A stretch of 64,000 bases of DNA from Scortum barcoo (lineage: Eukaryota; Chordata; Actinopteri; Centrarchiformes; Terapontidae). Below the pieces are notes generated by a model. It was not told the origin of the DNA. It saw only the letters and a list, made by a program, of their open reading frames with translations, and ran no database searches. Of the stretch, positions 1-12,500 are shown piece after piece (within the stretch, counting starts at the first letter, position 1; each line of letters begins with the position of its first letter). A program made the translations under genes and the position numbers. The stretch is taken from assembly GCA_023238725.1 (NCBI GenBank), contig CM041538.1, positions 12,770,880 to 12,834,879 on the forward strand. The letters are read 5' to 3'.

Positions 1-3000
1 GTATATGTTGGGAGACACTGTGCTGCTGTGTTTGGGGGTGAGATCAAACAGCGTAATGATCTGGGCTACGATGTAGACTGCTTGAGCTGAACTGACTCCA
101 ACTTGACCAACTTGATCACAAAGATAGCTACTAAATGGCAGAAAGCAGATAGCTTTTTTTCTTTTGTGAACCAAATTAAAACTCAATATAGTTTTTTTCT
201 ACATTACATACATTTTGGTATTCAGTCAGACATCAGTATATCACAACAGTGATTCAAATTTTCATTTTCTTTTTCAAGAAAGATATAGCCCAATAATTGC
301 AGCTCTGTGGTCGTTTTTTTTTGTTGTTTTGTGGTTTGTTTTTCTGTTTTTTTTTGTACTGTGGAAAAATGCATGGGATGTTATGCAATGTAAATGATGT
401 TTCTCAATGGGTTGAAATAAACCAAGAATGTCCAAAGACAGACATTTCAGTACCATTCATACTGCTTGATTGACATTTAATTTCTGTGAAATGCAGCACC
501 AACACACAGAATATATCACAAAATTTATTGTAAGATTATTGTAAGCATTTGATGGTAAACCCTACAACTTGCATTCCTTTCCTAAATCACCATCAAACCA
601 GCATCAGTTATACTGTATCTGGGGTAACAAGATGACAATGACAGTGAAGAGCAGAGAAGGTGTTTCTGACACAGCTTCACCTACCACCAAGATCCATGGA
701 GAAGGGAAAAGTTTGAGTAGGCCTTGTGTACACTTAATAATAATAATGATAATAAAAATGATAATAATAATTCTATTTTTAGACTGATGTGTTGACCCTC
801 GTGAAAGCCACAAACCAAAATGAAACACATCAAGCAGTAAAGTTGTTCTATATATAACAACTGACAGTAAAGTGCTACTGTAAAGAGTATCTTGCGAAAG
901 CAATGCAGTGAAAGTGATATAAAATGAGTGAAAATAAGACTTAGATCCTGCTTGACATTACTGCTATCTGTACATAGATACATATCATTTTTAATGAAAT
1001 AACAAAAAGTATAAAAAGTTTAAAGTATGAACAGCCTGTTGGACCTGCACCTATAAAAGATATGCTACTGGTGGAAAGAAAATGTGGTTTATTACCACAA
1101 AAAATCATTTAAAAAGCAGCTGTTTGACTTCAAATACGGTTACATAATTAAAGTGAAGATCCAGTCACTTTCACAAAGAGATCAATTTTCATTTCCTATG
1201 ATTCTTTGAGTTAACCTTAAACTCACAGAAAAGATGGATACCTGAATCTTCACCATCAGATTGGCCTCCACTCTAAAATGTGTAATAGTTGTATTCATTT
1301 TAAGAAAGCAAAAAAAAGCACAAAAAGAAGGAAATAAGAAAAAGAGAACCTTATAAAGCTATTGAATTTGTAACCAAACAAAATTCAATTTCCCACAGTT
1401 ATTCCACACTGGGAATCTATTTTGAGCAGTCAAATTACTGCAGCGTGTTTCATACAGTACAAATTAATGCAGCATGCAAAGAAACACTTCTCTTTTTACC
1501 CCAAAACCCACAGGTATTGGGCTTGGATATCCTACTTGGCTAAGGAGAGACCAGCACAACCATACTCTAAACGGTTACGTCATTAAATGAGCACCGACCA
1601 AGGTGCGGCTCGTGGCTCGTGTCTATATCATGGAAGAAACGGCATTAAGTGTACAGCTGTGGGTTTAAGCTATGTCGTTTACAAAGGGTGGGATAAGCTT
1701 TAAAGGAAATGAGCATTTCTCATCCTTTGCCTTTGAATGTATTAATCAGTACATTTCATCAAATGCCTGGGGAAGGGAGACATTGTGTGGGAATAGTAGT
1801 CGGCCTCAAAATCTGAAATTGGGTTGCATGTTGCTTAACTGAGAATGTTTGAAGCCAAATCTGACAATGTCAAATTTCTATACAATTAATTTATCTAATT
1901 TAAATTTCTATGGTTAATAAATTATTTCAGATGTTTCTGTGAAGAAAACAGTGTCATCTTGACTAAGCCAAAGATATTTTTAGCCTATTTAGGAGTACAC
2001 AGAATAATTTTACAACTGCAAGAGGGAACGCTGACAAAACATAATTATTACTAACACAGTTAGTGCTGCTGACGTGCATTTTTCTTTTTCTTCACTGGCA
2101 TCACTCATTTCACATACATTCTACCATGACATTGTTGTGTTCACAAACTTTGAAGTAGAGCCCATATCTGAAGGTTTTGACTTTCCCACATTTTATGATA
2201 AAAACCTACTCATTTCTGCACTTTGCTGAAAATGGCCAGCATGATGCCAAACAAGTAAAGCCCCAAATAATGAGGAAAGTCTATTCGTAAAACTCGCTAA
2301 GCATCTGGGAGTGGTTGTGTAGGACGAGGCATCATCAAGGGGTCTTTGGCATGGCCCATCTGTGTTAGAAACACATTCTTTCCAAAATCCAGAAGAAAAA
2401 CAAAACAAGTGCTCCAGCAGTACTACAGGCTCACTGGGAAACACCACCACAAACAGTCACCTCATGTACATTAACGCACCGAGCAGCTCACTGTTAAAAC
2501 CATGACCAGAAAGGTCTCAGGGTTTTACGGATACAGTGGTTTTGATTTGGAAAGTGGCAAATGCCATGACGGGGAGAACCATTGCTTGAGAGGAAATTAA
2601 TCTTGATCACATTCAAATGTTTTGGTAAATTAATCTTAACTGCTTAACGTGTGCTTGCTTCCTTCACTGCTGGAAAAACTAAGCAGGCTTAACGTATCCA
2701 TAATGAAATGGTGTCTGACTTTTATCAGTTTTATAAAGGTCTGTTAAAATCCTCCCCACAAGGAACAAAATGGTTTGCATACTCTTCAACTAGATGCTTC
2801 CAGAGATTTAGGGATCAAGGGATGTATTTACAGTCCCCTTTGGGAATCCTGTGATGAATTTGGAGTAATACAAAATATCAGTGGCAGTCCACAATCTCGA
2901 TAACACAATACATATGAGCTAAAGCCTCATTTATCCTACCAGCCGTCTGCGAAGGCTGCGACTGTACTGAATGAAGAAACATGTGGGGATGTGAGCTGCA

Positions 3001-6000
3001 TAGTGTATCAGCCACTGAGTAACTCTCCTGAAGCAGCTGACACTGCCTTGCTCAAGGGCAGCTCAGTAAAAAGTACTAACAGAGTGGAAAACACATTCTG
3101 TTCTTGTCCCCTGCTCATGAACTTTAAAGTCTTTTTTTCAATGATTACGATATCATAAATTATCACTGAGCAGAAAAGTGTATTTTTTTCTGCTTGTATT
3201 TTCCCATGTGCGCACAGACTGTTTATGTCTGTGTGAAAAATCAGATTGCTTGGCTGTACCTACCTGTTGTATAATCCATGGTTAAGCACTGGAACTCTTT
3301 TTTTCTTAGACGGTAATAAGTTCCATTCAGTAACTCAGTTAGCAGATGCCCGATGCTATCATATCCTGATAATGTGCACATGCGTTGTTGTTTTTTTTTT
3401 TTTTTTTTAAGCACTGGATCCAGTCATTATCAAAAGATATTGCTGTGATAAATTCCAAAATGCTATTCATATCCATGTTGGAAAACATTTTCCCCTGAGA
3501 TTTACGAGTGTGGTTTCTCTAAAATATACTGGATCTGACTGCAAAATGAGGTAAAGCTCTATGATCACCGTATGTTGCAATCCTCATTTTAAAATAACAG
3601 ATGGCAACTTTTTCATAAAGGTGGACATTTCATTTAAAATAAATCTTATTTCCTTTTACAAAATCAGTGTTTTGTGGGTGGGACTAACTAACCACTGATG
3701 TTATTATTATATCATATATAATATTAGAAAAATAGAAATAGAAATAGAATAGAATAGAAATTGGCCTCAGCAAATCGAATTCTACAAATGGCAGCTGTGT
3801 GCGTCATCACAAGACATGCGCTAATTCTCAGTCAGCACATCCCCTTAACTAAAATATTGGTGTTGAAAGCTACATAACAAAAGACCCTGTGAGTCTCAAG
3901 GAAGTGGAGCACGCAGATAACAACCATGTGACTCTGAAAGCTTTGTCCTCCACTCAGTCTGTTCACACCCAGGACCTTCTGACTTTGTGCTATGGAAGGA
4001 TTGATAATGAGTGAGAGGGAGGATCAACTTATTCACTGCCTTTATCATGACGTGCCATGCTGCAATCTTAAAGATACCCTTATCAAAGGGCTGGAGAAAC
4101 CTGTCCCACTGTGTCTGTTAATCACTCTTGTAAAAAAAACTAAGAAGGACAAAAATAGAGGCATGACAAGTTGCTAAGAAAAAACAATATGTAATGATGC
4201 ATCACATATTAAGCTGTGTAGATGTTATAGATACTGTGTGCTGATGCTGCTAGAAACTTTTTCATATTTTATGGTTTGTTGATTCTGAACCAAAATTGTA
4301 AGCCTGATCACACTGAAAACTCAATTTGAAAACTCGTTTTATTATCTTATTTTGGCTCGCAAATACATTTTTCATATCGTCTTCCTTCTTTCTGTAGTTC
4401 GGCCTCACACTATTTATAGAAGCTTCATTTGTTTTAAGAGCTCCTTTGCCACACAGTCTCCTCCAGTCTCACAACAATCAGCTTTTTCCATGTGTTTTGC
4501 TCAAATTTCCGAAACACTGTATGGTTACCCTTAATGACCTGATTATTTGTCTTCCCATATCAAAAACAGATTTCAACCCAACAAATTCTTTCCCTTGGAA
4601 GCCAAAGGGTGATTCCATTAAGGCTGCTTCTAATCTCAGATGGGTTATTAAGAAGGAAAGTGCTGGTATCAATTAAAAAGCACTACAGACTTCACACCAA
4701 GGGGAATGTGCTTTGATGTAGCTACTTATCATGGGGAACTTGTAACTCTTGCCCATTCTTTATGTTGTTAAATATATCACGCTTATAGTACGCTACCCAA
4801 GCCTGAAAGTGACCATATCCTCTGTAGTTCTACGAAATGTATAGCACGTAAAGAGACAAGTCTGCCTGCATACACACTGACACATTTCGCCACACAGGCA
4901 GCAGAAGTATGCAGCTATTTCCGTGTGCTGCAACCAGTGAACCAATAAAGAAGCATGCATTTCTGAAGTCCTCCATAAAAGACATCAATTAAATGAATCA
5001 TTATTTCCTCAATGCCACTGTTGCCTATTAAAGACAGGGATGGAGACAAAGAGGCCCCCGCAGCTGGCAAGCAGTGAACTGATAAAACCAACATAGCAAC
5101 CGTGGCGTCTGAAAGCTACCAGGCTCTACCGCACGTAGCACCTCTGGTCGGGTCCTGCTGAAAGCCTGCCAAGTTCGATAGCCATTACGTTTGCATTATT
5201 CACCGCTGACAAGGAAATATGGAAAATCCTATACAGACTCCACCGTGGGCATTCAGACTCGTTTTGCAAAGCCGAATGGGGGGTAATGTGAAAGGCAAGG
5301 TACTGATGAGTAAGCACAGCACAGGTTTCTGACAGAAAATCTTCAAATGCAGGTCCCTGTACATCTTCAGAGCAAGGTCCGCGAGTTTGTTTAAACGCTC
5401 TATATTGAGCATTTTCTGGTAACTATGAGGGGAAAACACTCGGTGGCCTCAGTTCTGGGCAATTTGACTTCCATGCAAATTTCAATTCCTTGCATGCAAA
5501 TCATGGGCAACCCCATGCTGGACTGAATTATAACAACTGTCCAAAGAGCATACACAGTTAAACAGAAACCATTTGCAAGGGGAAAAACGGAATCCCCTGT
5601 TAAATGAACTAAACTGCTGACTCTATAATAAACAAATGGCAGGTAACGGCCAAACATTGCACGAAAGTACTTGGAAAGAACGCTAACATTTAACAACATG
5701 CAGTGTTTGTGTCTCTGTGTGTGCGTGTCTTTTCTTTTCTTCTTCTTATTCACCCCAGCTTTCTTGTATCTAAAGTAAGTGCTGCTGGAACATGTAAACA
5801 CAGAGCTGTGGAAGCCTCTCAAATGCCACCAGATCTGGAGCTAAATTCTCCCATTCCTGAGTGCTGAACGAGATCCAAGGAGGGGTTGTTTTCACCAGAA
5901 GTGGAAAATCCAACAAGGAGGCACCCCTTGTTGGGCGCATAATGAGCAAAGAGCAGTTGTTGTATATTTTGGGGGGCTGCTGGAAATGTGTAGTGAGGCA

Positions 6001-9000
6001 TAGGGAATCCCCTGGAATGACTTCCTAAGATGCTATTCCAGCAACGGCATAAAGTAAAGACAGATATCCAGGCCTGCTATTACTGATCAAAAGGGTACAT
6101 CTTTTCAAATAGCTGCAATAAGAAAAAAAAGTATGAAGGCTCATTATGCACAATATACCAAAATCCACAGAAGACATTGACAAGAAACTAAAATAGTTAC
6201 ATATTGAGTATGACTAGGAGACTGACATGCAAACCCCAAATAAAGGGCCTATTCATGACCACAAAAAGCAAATACAACCTACATACTACCAATCTTGAGG
6301 TTGAATCCTACATCTTGCCACTGCAGGAACCTGATATCTAGAAATCACCTAGACATGTCATCACCTGTTAGTATCCATATCTAAAGTACACATTTGGTAT
6401 AATTTAGTTTCCTTTGTCATTGTTTCTGTCACACGAGTTGGGTAATATTTTCTCATGATAAAGAGCTGAATGAATGGAGGGCAGGTAATGCAAGGAAAGC
6501 CTGGGTGTGATTTATGACTGAGCCTTAAAATAGACCTGCTACCTGACACTGAATGAAATATATGTTGAAAAACATGTTAATTCCATATGTGAAGGAAATA
6601 GATTTCACACATGTGCCATGTTAGTTTAATATATTTGACTTGAGAAAATCTACCTCCGGGTCCAACAAAATATATGTAATCACACTGGTCGGACTGCAGC
6701 GACGTACTATACAAATAGAGACTGTAACAAGCGTAAGCTAAGAGGTTTCATTTTACAATGATGGCTGATGAAGCTGGAACTGAAAAAAACACTGCTGAAT
6801 GTGAGAACTTTAAATTTCTTATAAATTGTGAAAGAAATGTGACCCATTTTTTTCATGTTATTTTATTTGACATATTATATCATTAAAAGGATTTACTCAC
6901 TTACCCACATCTTATACTTAAGTGATCCTCTTAGTTTGAAGAAATCCAGGGACAGTAGTTACGTCACGACAAACACATAATGTCAGATTAATAATGCAAT
7001 AGTAAACAAAATGCTGAATGCAAATCAAAAAAGCATGTTAATTTTTGGAAGCCTCCTTGGATTGGATGAACATGATTGTCTAATAATCAGTGCAAAAGAT
7101 GATTCATTGTGGTGAAAATTCAATGGTACAAGCCATTTTACACAGAATGTAACAAAAGACTTCTGTGACTCCCACTGAGCATTTTAGTAAGAAGCATCCA
7201 CTCACCAAGCTTAAAGTTCTGAGTGAAAGCTAAATATTATGCTCTGTAGAGCCCTGATAATAAAATCATCAGTTAAAATGATTCACTTTCAGATTTTTCA
7301 GGGTCAATTTTGGGTGATTTCGACAGCCTTGCCGTGGTGTTTTGATCACCACTGCAGTGAGGTATTAGTTATGAATTAGCTCTGCTCTACCCCTCTTCTT
7401 CTCTGTAGCCTCATCGGTATCATAGAGAAAAAAAAAAATTTACTTCTCAGAAATGAAGCTGAGACAACTATAGCTAATGACAATAAAATACACACACAGC
7501 TATTGCATTATCTACAAGACATGTGTGTCTATGATGTCAAAAAATGAGAACAAAATTGAAAGATAACAAATAGGAATTTACAAAACAGTTCCCAAGCCCA
7601 TCAACTACTTCCACTTTGCAACTCTAATACTTATTTGAATATTGTTTTGTTTTTTGTTTTTTTATAATATGTAGGTATGGAAAACAGTTTTCTGCATGAA
7701 CATACATATATCTGTATATATATGTATTAATGTTTGCTTCTTTCACAGTATTAAAATTTTTTTAAAAAGTTTTAATTAATTCTCTTGTGTGACTTAATTT
7801 GCTTGATTAATCAAACAAAAACAAACACACACACACAGACAGATCTATCCAACCTGTTTAAAGCAGGTCATTCAAGTGGAGAGCAGCCACAGGGAGCACT
7901 ACCTGAGAATTAAGTGAAGGCAGATTGGAAGCCTGACGAGAAATTTCCTACTTCGGAGGTTGTATGGAACAAATTACTGTGCCCTGTAATGCCTGCAGAT
8001 CCCGAAGATATTCTGAGACTCTTTGGCCTGATGAGGTTCTTGGATCGCACACATGACGCAGACAAGCATGACGGACTGACCGGTGTGCATGTTCCCTTTG
8101 TACTTCTGGTAACGAAACGCAAAAATGGAGCACACGCCGCCCGAGCACACAAACACACATGCAGATCACACAAACAGAGGCAGTCAGTTTCGAATGAGTC
8201 ATCACTGCACGAGTCCATAGGGAAATCTCAGTGAATCAGCACTCATTTTCCTATCAGCACTAATAATGTGCTTACCACTAACAGTCCGGTCTTACTGAAG
8301 TTGCCCAGTGGTAAGTGGCTCAACATGCCTCCAATGTTTTGGTGTCTGAGGTCACATCCTTAAAGGAATTAAAGGCAGGCCCGTACCCCCAACTCCACAT
8401 TGAAATGCATTGATCTCACTTAGCCAAAGGCAAGCTTGTGACAGGAAATGGCACACAGTTTTACAGTTTTTTTGTAGGGGGAAAAAAAAAGTGATCGAAA
8501 AGTGTTTTGGGCCGCAGGTGTAACAGCTGCTGATAATGGAGAGATGAAAGCACTCATGAGATTTGTAGTAACTACAGTTAGAAGATACCGCTTTTCAATA
8601 ATATGAATTTCTAGGCAGTTCAAAAGGTTCACCACCAGTAACTGTCAATAGCTACATTAAAACAATCTGTAAGTTCATTTAAAAATCAAATTAGTTTAAA
8701 ATCTAATTATATCATTATTTTCCATGTGCATTGTGTAGTTTTATATATATTTGATATATTTCAAAGTAATTGAATTTTTTTTTTTGATAGGATAAGCAGT
8801 AGCGTAGTGAGCAGAGAAATTTGTGAACCGAAGATTTCCAAAAAGCAAGCAAATCACGCTCCCTCAGTAAGAGCTAAAAATATTGGCAGTTTTCTGAGGG
8901 GATTACCTGTATCTGTAACTGACTGGTTGTAAAGCATTCTGGAGCTAAATGGTTGTGATGCATGGCATTGCCCCAGGTAAATTAATCTCACAAGAAACCT

Positions 9001-9100
9001 TTTGATGTTCCTGTTTTATCTGCTGCAAGGGCCTTTTTCACACGTCATCCCCTGCTTTCCTAAATTTCCTCTCCTCTTATGGCTGCATGTGCATTAGACA
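1..9100. other. gene-poor intergenic or intronic DNA
   Basis: I see no credible exon here. The ORFs are short, lack family resemblance and are not flanked by convincing splice signals. Visible content is simple sequence: an (ATA)n-like run at about 735-771, an 18-base poly-T at 3391-3408, an (AAATAG)n-like run near 3727-3757 and TA-rich or CA-rich patches near 7.68-7.84 kb. The stretch could be upstream regulatory territory of nppc or intron of an unseen larger gene; the sequence does not decide. Confidence 0.6.
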
Positions 9101-9310
9101 GACACCAATTTGTGTGAATTACTCTGTAATTAGGCCTATCTCTTATACAGCTACAGTCGCCGACAGCTGCGTCTCGTTCCAAAGCTAGAGACCGGCATGT
9201 CCCTTTGAGACAATCGTTTTTCAAATCAGGTAATTAGAGCAATTAGCCACATTGTACCTAATTACCTGCTGTCGTTTAGCCTAATGATATTACTTACAAA
9301 CACTCTTTAA
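9090..9310. promoter_or_regulatory. candidate conserved enhancer with homeodomain-type sites
   Basis: The block is dense in TAATTA/CAATTAG core motifs, the usual homeodomain binding core: GTAATTAGG near 9127, GTAATTAG at 9230, CAATTAG at 9240, CTAATTAC at 9258. Two of them form a perfect 11-bp inverted repeat, CAGGTAATTAG (9227-9237) and CTAATTACCTG (9258-9268), 20 bases apart. It has no ORF and no repeat signature. Such clusters are typical of vertebrate developmental enhancers, but conservation cannot be shown from one sequence. Confidence 0.4.
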
Positions 9311-12180
9311 AGGAAGACAGAGCTACTTACTGAGCCTCTAACTTGGATGTTTAGGCCAACAAATGAGAGCATGCCAGCTGTTCTGCAGACCTTGGTGCTC
9401 ATGGTTTTAAAATACCTCCGCCAGGCTTCTTGACTTATGATAGCATCAACGGTGGATTCATTATATTCTTTCAAACGTCACAGTGGCGGTCATGAGAAAA
9501 AAATGATTGCTCATATAGCCAAACAGATTATTCTTGCTGCTGCCTCTTGCCAAATTTCAACTGATGAATTGGCTCCATGAGTGAAGACAGATAAGACAAA
9601 GCTTGAGAAATAGCATCTTGCTTATAAAAGTTGGCATAATCCACCAGAAAAGAGAAAAAGACGTGACCTAATGACCAAACAACACTGCTGTTTTTGCTCT
9701 TATAACATATATAACCAAGGAGGCACTGCTATTCCATAGTCCGTAGCAAAGAAAAACAGGCAAACTGTCTATTGTTCTCGTCCAAAATGGAACATATTTG
9801 AAGTGGCATGTTAGAGTGTTAAAGCACGGAAAAAAGGTAGGATTCAGGCTTCAGCAGAGCCAGAGTTCTGCCCAGTTGAAATATGGGTCGTAAACACAAC
9901 TTAATTTAGAGGTCACACTGCTGTGGAGCAGTTGACTAAGACTACAATATTTATGCCAGTCCACATTTTCAGCCTTTCTTCGAACGGTAAACACAAAATT
10001 CTGTGAAACGTGTTTGGCTTAAATTGATAAATCAGTGGCATTTGGACTGAAAGGTCACCTAAGTGAATTCCTGGATTCCTGGAGAGTTGGGAAGTGACAG
10101 GGATAACTCACTCAGCAGAACCAACTATCGACAATCATAGCAATCATAGCTGCACAGTGATCAAAAGTTGGTGCTGTCCTAAACTAACTGTAAACATTTT
10201 CCCACTTCTGAACACAAACGTGTATGTTCAGCTCATTCACTGACCCAGTGAAATATTGAATAGGGATGGAAATATCAGAAAAAACAAGAGTTGGGGAAGG
10301 AGATTTGATTTGAATATCATTTGAAATGACCTTGCACCACTTTAGAGTTGTCACACAGAGTAGTAGAGGAGTAGCATATGCGCAGGTTTCAGGCAACTTC
10401 ACTCACGGTGGTCGCTTTGCCCCAGTGAGCAGCCCGATGCAGTGTACATGTTCTTTAGTGATAGCTCCCTGCAGTCCTTTCCTCCGTTGAACACTAATTG
10501 CCTGAGAAGTGCAGAGTCAGTAGCAAAACAGAAATAAAGTCAGTCTTTTGAGCAAGACTGAAGAAGTCTCTCACACTTGCAAAGACATCAAACGCACCAC
10601 GAGCGAAAACAATACCGGGCCTGCCGCCAACTCAGGACGGGTCTTTTAACTAATCATTATGAGGGTGCAGTTTAACTCGTAATCATCCTCCAATCTAAAG
10701 GGGTTTTCTAGTACAGAACCAGGAGGTCTTGTTACTATAATCTAGTGAGAAAAGACCCTAGCCAGCTTTGCCTCTATTTTTTTTATCAGGCCTGTAATTT
10801 ACTCTGAACTCTTGGTACTTGAGAGCACTGGTCTGGTCACTACACTCTAAAAAGCTGAAGAGAAAATCAGGGAAACTGGAACAAGCATCGTTCAGATTGC
10901 AATTACGAGGGAGTTCCAGAGTGATATTTGGAGAGCCTCTTCCTGAAGGAAAATAGATGTCTTCAAAGAAGTTCATGTTGTAGATTTGTGATATAGAATT
11001 CTGGGATGCTTATTGGTTTCCTTTGAAGAAAGCCTGTTAATTTTTAGAGTGTAGGCTCCCCACTGACAACACTGAGAAAAAGGGAGGGTATGGAAGTAAT
11101 TATTGAGCCTTGTTTCGTTTCAAAGTATCACACTATCACAATACTTTGAAAGGCTTTATCATTTAGAGGTCAGGGAGTCGAAGATTGTTATTGCACTTTT
11201 ACTGTCAGTTTGTTATAAGGCTTATTCATTAGCAGAGAACTTACAATATTCTTTCATTTCAGCACAGTCTTACTTCAACTTCACCCACATACACAATTTA
11301 AGATGGACTGTGTGCTTGACATGTTATCCTAAATCAAGACTCACAGATGTTTTCTTTTCCAGGCTGCTTCAATCAGCTCTGACCTTTAGACTATAGCTCT
11401 GTTTGATCGTTACAGTTTGTTTTGACATGATTTCTAGTTTTTGTAATGGATTTTGGGGGTTTTCCTTTCAGAAATGGCAACCAAGATGCATCCTTGATAA
11501 TGTAAAATTGAGTGCTCTTTCATTCTGGAATCACACTGCTAGATATGACGTCAAATGTATCACAGAGGACACAAGAACGGAAACAAGAATACACATTGAA
11601 AAAAACTGTGGTTTACTCTAACCTCTGTTTGTAATGTCACTGTGTTTTGTAAAAATCACACTGATAAATTTAGCCTGTGGACTCCATCAGATCCAAAGAT
11701 ATTAGAGCAAATAAATATTACAGAGCAATATTCATGCTCTGGAAAAAGACACTGGAATGTGACCCAGACACAGTGATGTAAAATATCACATTTGTTCTCC
11801 CTGGATGTGATCAGGATTGCTTCACAGTGAGATGTATTGGAGGCATCCTGATGAGATAAAGGAAGCTTGTTTTGGACACTGATATCTATCACTCTTATCT
11901 GCCAGAGTTTTTGGTAACGAGCACTTTTCTTTCATGCCCAAATCATGGCGGATGCCCCATCAGTCATTAACTTCAGGCAATAACAGTAGAAGTCCATCAT
12001 ACTGTGCTGTGCCATTGCCTCAGATTCTGCTGTTCTGACCCTTATTCAAATTGATTTACAGATGGCAGCTTGCCTTAGTATACGCTGTAGGTCACACACC
12101 AATGAAGCTTTCAGTATTAAGGGTGAACCTGCCACTGTAGGGGTAATTAATTACCTCAGTGACCTTTGTAAGAGGTCACT
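9311..12180. other. intergenic, no gene seen
   Basis: Only short, unrelated ORFs are present. I found no RNA gene, splice-bounded exon or clear mobile element. Confidence 0.6.
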
Positions 12181-12185
12181 TAGGA

Positions 12186-12500
12186 ACTTAGGAGTTCCCC
12201 GAAGTGTTTCCTACCACTGAGGTCAGCAGTTCAACTTCCCTGCTGAGAACTGTCTGGGCAAGGCCTTGCCTCCCTTTCCTAAGTAGTCTGACAGTTTGCC
12301 AGAAGCTCTTTGAGGCCAACTTCAAGTTGTTCTTGTTGGCCTCCAAAAACCTTCCACACTCAAGTTTTTGCTTCCACGACTACATTCTGGTCTGCCGATA
12401 CCTCTCTGCTGATTCAGGAGTTCCATGGGCTGACCAAGAACCAAAAGGCATCCTTCCTGGGTTTACCAGGTCTTTTGTCCCCTGCTATCTGACCCAAATG
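12186..12500 (-). mobile_element. LINE (non-LTR retrotransposon) fragment, decayed
   Basis: Read on the minus strand, the DNA translates to a fragment closely resembling the region before the reverse transcriptase domain in a widespread fish LINE family: GTPESAERYRQ, then an in-frame stop (TAG), then LASKSFWQTVRLLRKG and GLAQTVLS followed by ELLTS. A further upstream piece (GTKDLV...KDAF) needs one frameshift to join. With a stop and a shift inside about 300 bases and no reverse transcriptase around it, this is a dead 5'/3'-truncated copy. The clade (Rex, CR1/L2 or RTE-like) is left open. The apparent 154-codon plus-strand ORF over the same DNA is its shadow. Confidence 0.72.

Noticed and set aside
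5400..5822. 140-codon minus-strand ORF
   Set aside because: It has low-complexity Lys-rich and CA/GT-derived parts, no family resemblance and no splice context.
7914..8234. 106-codon plus-strand ORF with overlapping frames on the other strand
   Set aside because: It lacks an ATG start and resembles no family; several frames are open at once, as expected from local composition.
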